From the NCBI GenBank assembly GCA_963825315.1, contig CAWGST010000002.1, forward strand, positions 186,001-250,000: a DNA stretch of 64,000 nucleotides, written 5' to 3'. The translations under genes and the position numbers were made by a program. A model generated the notes under the pieces. It ran no database searches. It saw only the letters and a program-made list of their open reading frames with translations, and was not told the DNA's origin. Numbering within the stretch: position 1 is the first letter of the stretch; each line of letters begins with the position of its first letter. Shown here in pieces: positions 25,469 through 34,221 of this stretch. Origin of the DNA: DASRLE01 sp963825315 (GTDB lineage Bacteria > Verrucomicrobiota > Verrucomicrobiia > Limisphaerales > Palsa-1400).

Positions 25469-26143
25469 ATGCGGTTGACGCTCATCTTTGCCGTTCTGGT
25501 TTTGGCGCTGGCCTCCTGCCATTCCACTGGCCAGTATCCGGCCCGTTGGTGGCAGCCAGTTCCTGCGGAGGGCGCGCCTGCCTGGGAAATTCTCCCGCAG
25601 GCGGCCGCTCCGGGCGAAGTCATCCTTTCCAAACACAATGAACTGGGTTTGCTCTCCAATTTTGCCCCCACGCCATTTTCCTTCCACGGAAAACGCTACG
25701 CCAGCCTCGAAGGTTTTTGGCAAATGATGAAATACCCGGAGGACGCCCAAGACCCGCGCGCCACTTTTCCCGGCCTGCACTGGGCCTTCACCCGGGAGCA
25801 AGTCGCGCAACTCACCGGCTTTGCCGCCAAAAGGGCCGGCGATCTCGCCAACACGAACATGGCCAAAATGGGCATCAACTGGGTCAGCTTCGAAGGCATA
25901 AGAATGGAGTATCGCCCCGCCACACCGGGCGCGCATTATCAACTCATCGTCGAGGCGACCGGCGAAAAAGTGCGGCAGAACCCCGAGGTCCGCAAGGTTC
26001 TCCTCGCCACCGGCAATCTCGTCTTGAAGCCCGATCATCATCAGGAACCCAACGCGCCCGCCGCCTGGCGCTATTACGAAATCCTCACCCAAATCCGCAC
26101 GGAACTGCGGCAACTGAAAAGCTCCCCACCCCCCGCCCCATGA
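25469..26143 (+). CDS. NADAR (YbiA/RibX)-domain lipoprotein
   Basis: 224 residues. The N terminus MRLTLIFAVLVLALASCHST is a lipoprotein signal with lipobox ALASC, so the cysteine at residue 17 should be lipidated and the protein exported. The rest is a NADAR domain: LSNFAPTPFSFHGKRYASLE, GFWQMMKYPED, and the C-terminal DHHQEPNAPAAWRYYEILTQIR. NADAR enzymes are N-glycosidases acting on riboflavin intermediates or ADP-ribose-linked nucleobases, and are normally cytoplasmic. Expected surface residues of the active site (Asn-Phe of SNF, Trp-Gln of FWQ) are present. The exported location is the odd point. It is divergent to xdhC, and ends in front of a strong hairpin terminator. Confidence 0.8.
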   Translation: MRLTLIFAVLVLALASCHSTGQYPARWWQPVPAEGAPAWEILPQAAAPGEVILSKHNELGLLSNFAPTPFSFHGKRYASLEGFWQMMKYPEDAQDPRATFPGLHWAFTREQVAQLTGFAAKRAGDLANTNMAKMGINWVSFEGIRMEYRPATPGAHYQLIVEATGEKVRQNPEVRKVLLATGNLVLKPDHHQEPNAPAAWRYYEILTQIRTELRQLKSSPPPAP

Positions 26144-26228
26144 CAGTCTCCGACCAGGAGCGATGGGATGAGTACGATTGTTTTTGATTATATTTCCTTG
26201 ACAAGGGCTAATGAAATGTGAAGTTTTT

Positions 26229-26279
26229 AAATTGGCACTACCGCATTGTGGCTTTCAATGCGGTAGTGCCAATTTTTAC
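26229..26279. terminator. 20-bp perfect hairpin terminator
   Basis: Arms 26229-26248 and 26256-26275 are exact reverse complements with a 7-base loop, followed by further Ts on the plus strand. It lies about 85 bases after the NADAR gene. It is strong enough to act in the plus direction, and the AT-rich left flank could allow minus-strand use too. The rest of the gap up to 26399 shows nothing clear. Confidence 0.7.
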
Positions 26280-26399
26280 CCTGCATTTAGATTTGCGGCG
26301 AAGAATGCGTTCATTTTGGGGTTTTGCGGCAGAATTTAGATGCGTCTGCCCTGCTTGCCGGGGCTGTTCAGACGAATTCCGTTCTGGTAAAATTCAAAT

Positions 26400-26819
26400 A
26401 TGAAATCATTAACAGAGTATTTATGGTTTGAGGTTCCGGGGCGGCGCGGCTTTGTCAACATCACCGGTGAGGTGGAAAAGCTGGTGCGGAAAAGCGGCGT
26501 CGCGGAGGGCCTTTGCCTGGTCAATGCCATGCACATCACCGCGTCGGTGTACATCAACGACGCGGAGGATGGGCTTTTGCATGATTATGACGTTTGGCTG
26601 GAAAAACTGGCCCCGCATGAACCGGTCAGCGGTTATCAACACAACCGCACGGGCGAGGATAATGCCGACGCGCATTTGAAACGGCAAGTCATGGGACGCG
26701 AAGTGGTGGTGGCCATCACCAAGGGGAAATTGGACTTCGGCCCGTGGGAGCAAATCTTTTACGGCGAATTTGACGGACGGCGGCGAAAGCGGGTGCTGGT
26801 CAAAATCATCGGGGAATGA
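26400..26819 (+). CDS. YjbQ/UPF0047 family protein (secondary thiamine-phosphate synthase-like)
   Basis: 139 residues, the standard length of the family. Conserved blocks are GFVNITGEVEKLVRKSG, NAMHITASVYIND with the catalytic-type His, DNADAHLKRQVMGREVVV with two more His/Lys positions, and LDFGPWEQIFYGEFDG. Family members have weak thiamine phosphate synthase activity in vitro and can rescue thiE mutants; the true cellular role is unclear. It converges with rsmD on the other strand and the 3' ends overlap by 14 bases. Confidence 0.9.
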   Translation: MKSLTEYLWFEVPGRRGFVNITGEVEKLVRKSGVAEGLCLVNAMHITASVYINDAEDGLLHDYDVWLEKLAPHEPVSGYQHNRTGEDNADAHLKRQVMGREVVVAITKGKLDFGPWEQIFYGEFDGRRRKRVLVKIIGE

Positions 26820-27386
26820 TTTGCAGAAAACGGATCACGGTGTCGCCGTGTTTGAGCCTTTTGCTTTCATGCCAGAGAGGCGGAAGGTCCAACGTGTCGC
26901 GTTTAGTGTGGCCCAGGATGAAGAGCGCGCCGGGCTGGAGAAGTTTTGGCGGGCTGGCGTCGTCCAGCAATTGTTGGGCAAGGGAGGTGGAGCGGCGATT
27001 GACATTTTTTACGCCGTAGGGCGGATCGGCCAGGAGCAAATCGAATTGCCGCCGGCGGCGGCGAGTTGCGCCAGGGCGGCGAATGCGTCCTGAATGCGAA
27101 TTTCCAGCGCGGCTTCGGGCAGGCGGGCCAGGGCGAGGTTTTGCCGGATGAATTGGGCGTGACGGCTCGATTTTTCGACGCAGACGGCGCGCGCCGCGCC
27201 GCGACTGAGACATTCCAAACTCAACGCGCCTGTCCCGGCAAAAACCTCCAGCACCGCCGCGTCCGCGACGCGCGGGCCGAGGCTGTTGAAGATCGCCTGG
27301 CGCACCAGGTCCGGCGTTGGCCGGACATCAAAGCCCTTGGGGACTTTGAGGATCGTGCCGGCCGCGCTTCCGCCAATGATGCGCAT
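26806..27386 (-). pseudogene. rsmD: 16S rRNA (guanine966-N2)-methyltransferase, one frameshift
   Basis: The first frame (27386 down to about 27050) gives MRIIGGSAAGTILKVPKGF, RPTPDLVRQAIFNSLG and LEVFAGTGALSLECLSRGA (SAM site). The second frame continues with QFDLLLADPPYGVKN (catalytic DPPY) to the stop at 26806. The break lies in a run of GCC/GGC repeats near 27045-27060 where one base appears to be missing. Rejoined, the protein is about 193 residues, the normal RsmD length. Since all motifs are conserved, a sequencing or assembly slip in the GC repeat is as likely as a real mutation. Function: methylation of G966 in the small ribosomal subunit RNA. Confidence 0.85.
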
Positions 27387-27395
27387 TCCTGGCTG

Positions 27396-28445
27396 CTACA
27401 GACCTTTGGAAATCATGAACTTGACCAGGTCGGCCACGCGGCAGCTATAGCCCCATTCGTTGTCGTACCAACTGATCAATTTGAAAAACCGCTTGTTGAG
27501 TTCGATTCCGGAACCCTGGTCAAAAATCGAGGAAAAGCTCGAGTGGATGAAATCGGTGCTGACCACTTCGTCCTCGGTGTAATCGAGAATGCCTTTCAAA
27601 TAGGTTTGACTGGCCTTCTTCATGGCCGCGGAGATTTCCGCGTAACTGGTGTCCTTGACGGTGCGCACGGTGAGGTCCACGCAGGAAGAGGTCGGGGTCG
27701 GCACGCGAAAGGCCATGCCGGTCAGCTTGCCTTTGACTTCCGGGCAAACCAGCCCGACGGCCCGGGCCGCGCCAGTGGTGGAAGGAATGATGTTGAGGGC
27801 GGCGCTGCGCCCGCCTTTCCAATCTTTTTTGCTGGGGCCATCGACCGTTTTTTGCGTGGCAGTGTAAGAGTGAATGGTGGTCATCAATCCTTCCTCGATG
27901 CCAAATCCCTCCTTGAGCAAAACATGGACCAGCGGAGCCAGGCAATTGGTCGTGCAGGAGGCGTTGGAAATGATGTTGTGTTTGGCCGGATCGTATTTTC
28001 CCTGATTGACACCGAGGACGATGGTGACGTCCTCATTCTTGGCCGGAGCAGAGATGATGACTTTTTTTGCGCCCGCCGCGAGGTGGCCTTTGGACTTCTC
28101 CCCATCCGTAAAAAGACCGGTGGATTCAATGACCAATTGCGCCCCCAACTGCTTCCAGGGCAGTCCGGACGGGTCTTTGGCGCTGACCACATGGATGTCG
28201 CGGCCATTGACGATCAGAATATCGTCGTCCGCCTTATCCGGGGCCGATTTGCGGGAGGACACTTCGCCTTTGAAGCGGCCCTGGGTGGAATCGTATTTGA
28301 GGAGGTAAGCCAGATTGTCGGCCGGGACGATGTCGCCGACGGCGACGATTTCGACATCTTTGCCGATCATGCCCTGTTCCTCGATGGCGCGGAAAACGAG
28401 CCGGCCAATGCGTCCAAATCCATTAATTGCAACTTTAACTGCCAT
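27396..28445 (-). CDS. gap: glyceraldehyde-3-phosphate dehydrogenase, type I
   Basis: 349 residues. NAD-dependent oxidation and phosphorylation of glyceraldehyde 3-phosphate in glycolysis. Visible are the Rossmann start VAINGFGRIGRLVFRA, the catalytic Cys in SNASCTTNCLAP, the catalytic His in TTIHSYTATQ, GAARAVG and the C-terminal SWYDNEWGYSCRV. The N-terminal ATG is clear. The gene ends 9 bases before rsmD begins, so rsmD could be read through. The stretch up to the tRNA (28446-28613) must hold its promoter; no confident match was picked. Confidence 0.97.
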   Translation of the reverse strand: MAVKVAINGFGRIGRLVFRAIEEQGMIGKDVEIVAVGDIVPADNLAYLLKYDSTQGRFKGEVSSRKSAPDKADDDILIVNGRDIHVVSAKDPSGLPWKQLGAQLVIESTGLFTDGEKSKGHLAAGAKKVIISAPAKNEDVTIVLGVNQGKYDPAKHNIISNASCTTNCLAPLVHVLLKEGFGIEEGLMTTIHSYTATQKTVDGPSKKDWKGGRSAALNIIPSTTGAARAVGLVCPEVKGKLTGMAFRVPTPTSSCVDLTVRTVKDTSYAEISAAMKKASQTYLKGILDYTEDEVVSTDFIHSSFSSIFDQGSGIELNKRFFKLISWYDNEWGYSCRVADLVKFMISKGL

Positions 28446-28613
28446 ATTTTAATTCTTTCTCTAATCGATCCGGTATCATTACCGAAGTTGGCAGGAATGT
28501 TACCGCCGCCGCCCCCATCGTCAACGAAATTTGGAAAGACGGAAAGAAGATGGGAAAGTTGTTGAAAAACGGGAAGAGGTTGGCGAGAATGGCGGAAGTT
28601 GTCCGCAACTGGC

Positions 28614-28690
28614 CGGGGCGTAGCGTAGCTTGGTAGCGCGTCTGAATGGGGTTCAGAAGGTCGTGAGTTCAAATCTCACCGCCCCGACCA
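28614..28690 (+). tRNA. tRNA-Pro (anticodon GGG)
   Basis: A complete 77-base cloverleaf: acceptor stem CGGGGCG (28614-28620) pairs with CGCCCCG (28680-28686), then A and an encoded CCA. The anticodon stem TCTGA/TCAGA encloses ATGGGGT, so the anticodon is GGG. The T arm contains GTTCAAATC. Its 3' half (from 28641) is repeated at 34729-34781, so it is the attachment site of the island downstream. Confidence 0.95.
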
Positions 28691-28831
28691 TCTGTTCCTT
28701 CCGGTAAAGGGGGCATAAACAACATCTTACAATGCAGATGTAGTTTTGGAACATTGAAATCGCAGGCTCGTGTTTGATGATCTCGAAAAAGGAATTCGCC
28801 ATCGACGTTGTGGTTGTCTTATAGTTGCCGC

Positions 28832-31717
28832 GTGGATACGATTGGCCAAAACGGCGGCAACGAGGCGCAGTTCTTGACTCAGGAAGCGGCCGTTTCGGAG
28901 CCTCCAAGCCCCACGGTCACGAACCTTTCTCCACCGGCTGCCAAGATAAAGTTGTTTCGATCTCTTTTCCGGGGCAGGGAGGATGTCCATCCCCGCCGTT
29001 TCCAGAGCCGAAAGACCGGAAAATCCGGCTATGCGCCTGCCTGCGCCAATGAATGGGTTCGTGATGTCTGTGAAAAACCACGAATCAAATGCGCCGATTG
29101 TCCAAATCGCCGTTTTATTCAGATCACTGACCAAGTGATCGGCTGGCATCTTTCGGGCCGGGATGCTCGGGGCTTCGATTTTGTCATGGGTGTCTATGCC
29201 ATGTTGCAGGACGAGACTTGTTTCTTTCTGGCGGTGGACTTCGACGACGAAGATTGGCAGCAGGATGCGACCGCGTTTCTCGAAACGTGCCGGCGGCTTG
29301 ATGTGCCCGCCCTCTTGGAACGCTCACGATCCGGCAATGGCGGCCATGCGTGGTTTTTCTTTGAAGAGGCCATTCCCGCCAGCCTCGCCCGCAAACTTGG
29401 TTCGCACATTCTCACTGAGACGATGGAGCACCGGCCCGAAATTGGCCTCAATTCTTACGACCGGCTGTTTCCCAACCAGGACACGCTGCCCAAAGGCGGG
29501 TTTGGAAATCTGATCGCGCTTCCCCTCCAAAAACAGGCAAGGCAGCGCGGCAACACTGTTTTCCTCGACGAACAATTCGGGCCACACGCCGATCAATGGG
29601 CGTTCCTGTCCTCAGTGCGGCGAATGAGCCGGGCGCGAATCGAGGCTTTGGTGCGTGACGCGGAATCCAAAGGACGGATTATTGGAGTGCGCATGGCCAT
29701 GGCGGACGAGGAGGATGACAATCCCTGGACGGCGCCCCCATCGCGCCGCCGAAAGGAACCACCCATCCCCGGTCCTCTTCCGGACAAGATCGAGGTAATC
29801 CTCGGAGACCAAATCTATATCGCCAAAGAAAACCTTGTGCCTGGGCTGCGCAACCGATTGCTGCGTTTGGCCGCATTTCAAAATCCCGAGTTCTATCGCA
29901 CGCAAGCCATGCGCCTGCCGACCTACGACAAGCCAAGAATCATTGCTTGCGCGGAGGATCATCCAAAGCATTTTGCGCTTCCTCGAGGTTGTCTTGATGA
30001 GGTAATGGAAACGCTTAAGACACTCAGAATCCAGCCGGTTCTCCGCGATGAGCGTTATAGCGGAACTTCTCTGAAGGTCTCTTTTCATGGCACATTGCGG
30101 CCTGAGCAGCAAGCAGCGGCTGACGCATTGCTCGGGCATGACACGGGCGTTCTGGCGGCGACCACGGCGTTTGGCAAAACCGTGGTGGCGGCCTGGCTCA
30201 TTGCTCAACGCGGTGTCAACACACTGATATTAGTTCACCGGCAGCAACTCCTCGAGCAGTGGATCGAGCGTTTATCCTCGTTTCTGGGTCTGCCAGCCAA
30301 GACCATTGGGCGATTGGGGGGTGGACGCAACAAGCTGACGGGCGCACTGGATGTGGCACTTATCCAGAGCCTCGTTCGCAAAGAAGTGGTGAATGATTGC
30401 GTGGCCGATTACGGACATCTAATTGTGGATGAGTGCCACCATATTTCAGCGCGCAGCTTTGAATTGGCCGTCCGCCGCGCCAAAGCGAAGTTCATCACCG
30501 GTTTGTCCGCCACGGTGACTCGCAAGGACGGGCACCACCCGATTGTTTTCATGCAGTGCGGCCCGGTTCGGCATCGCGTGAACGCGAAGGCCCAGGCGGC
30601 GTCGCGGCCTTTCACGCATCATGTCATGGTCCGCCCGACCAGTTTTCGCGCGGCAGTGGTATCCGAACCTGATCCGCGGGCGGAATTTCACCAATTGTAT
30701 GAGGCCTTGTGGAATGACGACAAACGCAATCAAATGATTTGCGCAGACGTCGTGAGCGCCGTCAATCAGGGGCGATCACCCTTGGTGCTGACCGAACGAA
30801 TAGAGCACCTGCAACGTTTGGCTCAACTACTGTCCCCGGAAATTCCACGCTTGATTCTGTTGCAAGGAGGTCAGAGCAAAAAAGTATTGGCCGCTGCCCT
30901 CGCGCAATTGGCCCAGATTCCCGGGACCGTGGGGCGGGCGGTTCTGGCCACCGGAAAATACATCGGCGAAGGCTTCGACGATTCTCGATTGGACACGTTG
31001 TTTTTGGCGTTACCGGTTTCATGGCGGGGAACCATTGCGCAGTACGTCGGGCGGCTCCATCGTTTGCACGAGGGCAAACGCGAAGTGCGTGTCTATGACT
31101 ACGCCGACCTGAACGTTCCGATGCTTTCCAGAATGTTCGACAGACGGTGCCGTGGATATGAATCGCTTGGCTACACCATCCTGCTGCCTGGCAGCGCTCT
31201 GCCGGGCTGGCCGGCCGAGGTTCCGCTTCCGATTGATCCAGAATGGAAAAGGGATTATGCCGCCAGCGTTCGCCGGCTCATTCGCGACGGAGTGGATGTT
31301 CCGTTGGCAAATTTGTTCGTGCATGTGGCCCGGTCTCCCGGTGCCAATGCCGAGGGAGAAGATCGTGCCCGAAGCGCCAGCGAAGCCTTTCTTTTTCGCC
31401 GCCTGCAAACCTTGCCTGCAACGTCCGGTCGTTTTCGCTTGAATGTGGAGTTGCCGATTTCATTCGACGGCCACGGAAAGATGGAGGTGGATTTGTTGAG
31501 CGCCGAAACCGGCCTGGTCATTGAGTTGGATGGCGCGCAACATTTCGCTGACGCTGAGGCGTATCGGCGGGACCGGCGGAAGGACGCCCTTCTCCAGCAA
31601 AATGGATATTTTGTATTGCGATTCTTGACGGAAGATGCTGGCAAGCGCCTCGATCAAGTTCTGGATGCTATTTTGGCCGCTCTCATTCATCGTGAGAATC
31701 GCCCGAAAGGCAAGTAA
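28832..31717 (+). CDS. TOTE-type primase / SF2 helicase / DUF559-like nuclease fusion
   Basis: About 961 residues from GTG 28832 (TTG 28808 is also possible; no ATG precedes the conserved region, and the start is weak). Numbering from TTG: a zinc-like Cys set (C79, C88, C95, C98), then an archaeo-eukaryotic primase core with FLAVDFDDEDW (metal site, 144-146) and SGNGGHAWFFF (His180), LPKGGFGNLIALPLQ. This is the domain called TOTE conflict-system primase. Next an SF2 helicase: ATTAFGKTVVAAWL (Walker A, 451-458), IVDECHH (541-545), GLSATVTR, and YVGRLHR (arginine finger). The end, about 880-955, has EVDLLSAETGLVIELDGAQH and DRRKDALLQQNGYFVLRF, a DUF559/Vsr-like nuclease. Inferred role: recognition and destruction of invading nucleic acid. 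The cargo gene of a tRNA island. Confidence 0.85.
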   Translation: MDTIGQNGGNEAQFLTQEAAVSEPPSPTVTNLSPPAAKIKLFRSLFRGREDVHPRRFQSRKTGKSGYAPACANEWVRDVCEKPRIKCADCPNRRFIQITDQVIGWHLSGRDARGFDFVMGVYAMLQDETCFFLAVDFDDEDWQQDATAFLETCRRLDVPALLERSRSGNGGHAWFFFEEAIPASLARKLGSHILTETMEHRPEIGLNSYDRLFPNQDTLPKGGFGNLIALPLQKQARQRGNTVFLDEQFGPHADQWAFLSSVRRMSRARIEALVRDAESKGRIIGVRMAMADEEDDNPWTAPPSRRRKEPPIPGPLPDKIEVILGDQIYIAKENLVPGLRNRLLRLAAFQNPEFYRTQAMRLPTYDKPRIIACAEDHPKHFALPRGCLDEVMETLKTLRIQPVLRDERYSGTSLKVSFHGTLRPEQQAAADALLGHDTGVLAATTAFGKTVVAAWLIAQRGVNTLILVHRQQLLEQWIERLSSFLGLPAKTIGRLGGGRNKLTGALDVALIQSLVRKEVVNDCVADYGHLIVDECHHISARSFELAVRRAKAKFITGLSATVTRKDGHHPIVFMQCGPVRHRVNAKAQAASRPFTHHVMVRPTSFRAAVVSEPDPRAEFHQLYEALWNDDKRNQMICADVVSAVNQGRSPLVLTERIEHLQRLAQLLSPEIPRLILLQGGQSKKVLAAALAQLAQIPGTVGRAVLATGKYIGEGFDDSRLDTLFLALPVSWRGTIAQYVGRLHRLHEGKREVRVYDYADLNVPMLSRMFDRRCRGYESLGYTILLPGSALPGWPAEVPLPIDPEWKRDYAASVRRLIRDGVDVPLANLFVHVARSPGANAEGEDRARSASEAFLFRRLQTLPATSGRFRLNVELPISFDGHGKMEVDLLSAETGLVIELDGAQHFADAEAYRRDRRKDALLQQNGYFVLRFLTEDAGKRLDQVLDAILAALIHRENRPKGK

Positions 31718-31853
31718 CTCCAGTATTTAAATTTATTTGTGTGCCGCCCAAAGGAGAGGCAATGGCAAGCCGTGCAGGTTGAACCCAAACGGAATGACTT
31801 TTGTTCCTGCATAAAGCACCACTGGGCGAACCCAGCGTTTGCCCGACGCATTA

Positions 31854-32853
31854 GAGCGTTTTAAATAAAACTGTAGCCACAAGAGGCAAACCAGTTCATG
31901 GCATCCCGGGGCGTGATACTCTGCAAAGCTGAAGCAATCGCCTGGAGCAGAGCGGGCTGCGTGCGGGCCTCGGCTGTACGCAGGTGGGATTTGACTTTGC
32001 TCCACATTTGCTCGATGGGATTGAGGTCTGGGGAATAGGCTGGAAGGAAGAGGATTTGGGCTCCAGCCTGCGCGATCAGCGAAAGGGTCGGCTCACTTTT
32101 ATGCGGGGAGAGGTTATCCATGATGACCACATCTCCGGCGCGCAGCGTCGGGCACAAGACATGGCCGACATAGACCCGGAAAACCTCCGTATCGGTGGCC
32201 CCCTCGATGGTCATGCAGGCGGTGGCACCGTCCAGGCGGATGGCGCCGATCATGGTCGTGGTTTGCCAATGGCCCTGCGGACATTGGGCGTGGACACGCT
32301 GACCCCGCAGGGCGCGCCCGCGCAGGCGGGTCAGATTGGTTTTGGCACCCGATTCGTCCAGGAAAATCAGTTTGGCCGGGTCCAAACCGCCTTGCCGACG
32401 CCGCCAGGCGCGGCGCGCCCGCGCAATGTCCGGACGGTCTTGCTCGCTGGCATGGAGTGTCTTTTTTTATATGTCAGCCCCATCTTCGCCAGAACGTAGT
32501 GGATGGCGGGCAGAGAACAGTCCAGTTCCAAGCCGGCGCGCAGCTCTTTCAAGGTCAGGTCGGGCTTCTGATTCAATAGAGTCCGCATCTGGCGCTGATG
32601 GGCCGCCAGGATCATCGGCTTGCGCCCGGAGAAACGGTGGCGCGGACCGATCTCCCCGGTCCGCTGGCGTTGTTGCAAGAGCTTCTTGACCATGCCCAGC
32701 GAAACCCGGTAACGATCGCCGACCTCCACGCGAGTCCCCTCTTCAAGGTCATAGGAAGCCAAAATCCGTTCGCGCAGGTCCAACGATAAAGTTCGCATGA
32801 ACTGCCTATACCACAGGCCCAACGGAATGGCTACAGTTTTATTTAAAACGCTC
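31854..32853 (-). mobile_element. IS630-family insertion sequence, 1000 bp
   Basis: Perfect 26-bp terminal inverted repeats (31854-31879 and 32828-32853) start GAGCGTTTTAAATAAAACTG. The element is flanked on both sides by TA (31852-31853 and 32854-32855), the target duplicated by IS630/Tc1-type elements. It carries one two-frame transposase and nothing else. It lies in the DUF4143 relic of the tRNA-Pro island. Confidence 0.93.
31861..32798 (-). CDS. IS630-family transposase (two frames, programmed frameshift)
   Basis: OrfA (from ATG 32798) starts MRTLSLDLRERILASYD and holds the helix-turn-helix DNA-binding half, ending after LAKMGLTYKK. OrfB is in another frame and holds the DDE domain: LIFLDESGAKTNLTR, GDVVIMDNLSPHKS and LPAYSPDLNPIEQMWS with the last catalytic Glu. 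The frames meet at a run of seven As (32464-32471 region, TATAAAAAAAG on the coding strand), the usual slippage site of the family, so this is programmed frameshifting and not decay. The stop codon lies inside the left terminal repeat. Confidence 0.9.
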
Positions 32854-33064
32854 TAGCCGCCGGCCAGGACTTTCTCAACCAGATCATCACGCCCCACCCC
32901 GCTTGATTTTCCGGAAGACCAAACCGGCTGCTTGGAGAACAATGCGTCAATGAAGCCTTCGCTAATGCGGTTCATTTAGCGACGGCACATTCACCGCTGA
33001 ATTGTTGCAGAATTTCCCATCCGCGATTAGGCTTGGCTCCATGGAAGGCAAAGACTGAAAAGCT

Positions 33065-33937
33065 ATGAGCAAGCCTGGCCGCAATGATCCCTGCCCGTGC
33101 GGCAGTGGGAAGAAGTACAAGAAATGCTGTCTGCCCCGAGACGAGGCGGCGCGGCCCCGGGTCGTCGCCGAAGATCGTGAGGAACCGTTTATCGCTGAAT
33201 TGCGGCCTGACCTGGATGCGGCGGTGGATCGCGTGTTGGAGCGGTTGGACTTGGGCGCGGGCCGCGCGGTTGAACCCGAAATCAAAGCGCTGCTCGAAAA
33301 ACATCCCCGCTATCACATGACCCATTATGCGATGGGAGTTTACATCGGCACGGCCCTAAAAGATCCCGTCGGCGCAATCCCGTTTTTTGAGAGGGCGGTG
33401 CAAATACTTCCGCCTTTTCCAGAAGCTCACTACAATCTGGGAACTTCCGCCCGGATGGCTTGCGACGTCCCCAAAGCGGTCAAGGCGTTTCGGGCCGCGC
33501 TTCGTTACTCTCAAGATGACGATGGAATTGCAGAGAAGGCGCGCAAAGAACTCGATTTCCTTGAAACAACCGTGCTCAAGGCATCGCCTTTTCAAAGTTT
33601 GGATGCGTATCTGGCGAACGCAAAGCTCTTTGACGAAGCATTCGAGTGTTTGAACAAGCGGGACTTCGAGAAAGCGGTCCAGCTTTTCCGTCGCGTTTTG
33701 TGCGAGAACCCCACGCATGTCCAATCCTTCGGGAACCTGGCCCTGGCCTATGCCGGACTCGGCCAGCGGGCCGCTGCGATGGAGTGTTTTGAGCGCGCGT
33801 TGGCGCTTGACCCGGGATATGAACCCGCAATCACCAACCGGCGTGTGGTTGCGCAGATGCGAGAAGGAGAACCCTCTTTCCCAGACGCGATCCAAGAGAC
33901 GCATTATTACTTGGAACGTCTCAACCGAGCGCGGTGA
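33065..33937 (+). CDS. SEC-C motif and TPR protein
   Basis: 290 residues. The N terminus MSKPGRNDPCPCGSGKKYKK followed by CC is a SEC-C zinc motif (CxCx8-10CC), found at the ends of SecA and in many stand-alone proteins. From about residue 75 there are three or four TPR-type helical pairs (ALKDPVGAIPFFERAVQIL, PEAHYNLGTSARM, QSFGNLALAYAGLGQRAAAM, ERALALDPGYEPAITN). Such proteins usually mediate protein-protein contact. It lies in the tRNA-Pro island between the IS630 copy and two short overlapping genes; the next gene starts within its stop (GTGA). Confidence 0.85.
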   Translation: MSKPGRNDPCPCGSGKKYKKCCLPRDEAARPRVVAEDREEPFIAELRPDLDAAVDRVLERLDLGAGRAVEPEIKALLEKHPRYHMTHYAMGVYIGTALKDPVGAIPFFERAVQILPPFPEAHYNLGTSARMACDVPKAVKAFRAALRYSQDDDGIAEKARKELDFLETTVLKASPFQSLDAYLANAKLFDEAFECLNKRDFEKAVQLFRRVLCENPTHVQSFGNLALAYAGLGQRAAAMECFERALALDPGYEPAITNRRVVAQMREGEPSFPDAIQETHYYLERLNRAR

Positions 33938-34221
33938 TCACGGTTGCCGCCCGCAACCCGGAAAGTCGAAATAACATCCTGAACAGCAAGAAGAGCAAGC
34001 ACTACGATGCCGCCTTGGAACATTTTCAAAGCGCCAGAAAGCTTTATTTGAAGGCGGGCGGCGAGGCGGAGTGGCAGGCCGTCGTGAATGTCATCCAAAC
34101 GCAGCATTCGCGGAAGAAGGGATTCCTGCTTGGGCTGCGTTTGATCGAAGCTGGGAAGTCGCCCAGTGGGCCCTCCTTTGCTGAACGGGCGCAGGAGCGT
34201 TGGCGAAAACAAACAGTATGA
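33934..34221 (+). CDS. short protein, possible C-terminal remnant of a larger family
   Basis: 95 codons from GTG 33934. The core NSKKSKHYDAALEHFQSARK followed by LYLKAGGEAEWQAVVNVIQ and HSRKKGFLLGL resembles, from memory, the last 60-70 residues of larger proteins in which the same TPR-like helices precede a RKRGFMPG-type end (often annotated SWIM zinc finger or DUF6880-type). The N-terminal bulk is missing here. The start overlaps the SEC-C gene stop and its stop overlaps the next start (ATGA), so it is still translated in line. Either a remnant kept by coupling or a small domain protein. Confidence 0.5.
   Translation: MITVAARNPESRNNILNSKKSKHYDAALEHFQSARKLYLKAGGEAEWQAVVNVIQTQHSRKKGFLLGLRLIEAGKSPSGPSFAERAQERWRKQTV

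Larger units (their letters stand above)
31733..32975 (-). pseudogene. remnants of an AAA+/DUF4143 ATPase gene on both sides of an IS630 copy
   Basis: Right fragment (32856-32975): RISEGFIDALFSKQPVWSS and DDLVEKVLAGG, typical of the region after the AAA+ domain in DUF4143 proteins. Left fragment (31733-31851): GKRWVRPVVLYAGTKVIPFG then PLPLLW, matching the DUF4143 C-terminal end. The 230 or so residues normally between them are gone, and the fragments are in different frames across the insertion sequence. So the gene lost its middle and both ends are relics. The DUF4143 ATPases are of unknown function and common in mobile regions. Confidence 0.65.

Noticed and set aside
31733..32005. Independent 90-codon gene at the left IS630 end
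   Set aside because: The frame is made by joining the IS end to the DUF4143 relic; only the relic part is protein-like.
32972..33325. Minus-strand frame opposite the SEC-C gene
   Set aside because: Shadow of the SEC-C/TPR gene, which has a clear zinc motif and TPRs.
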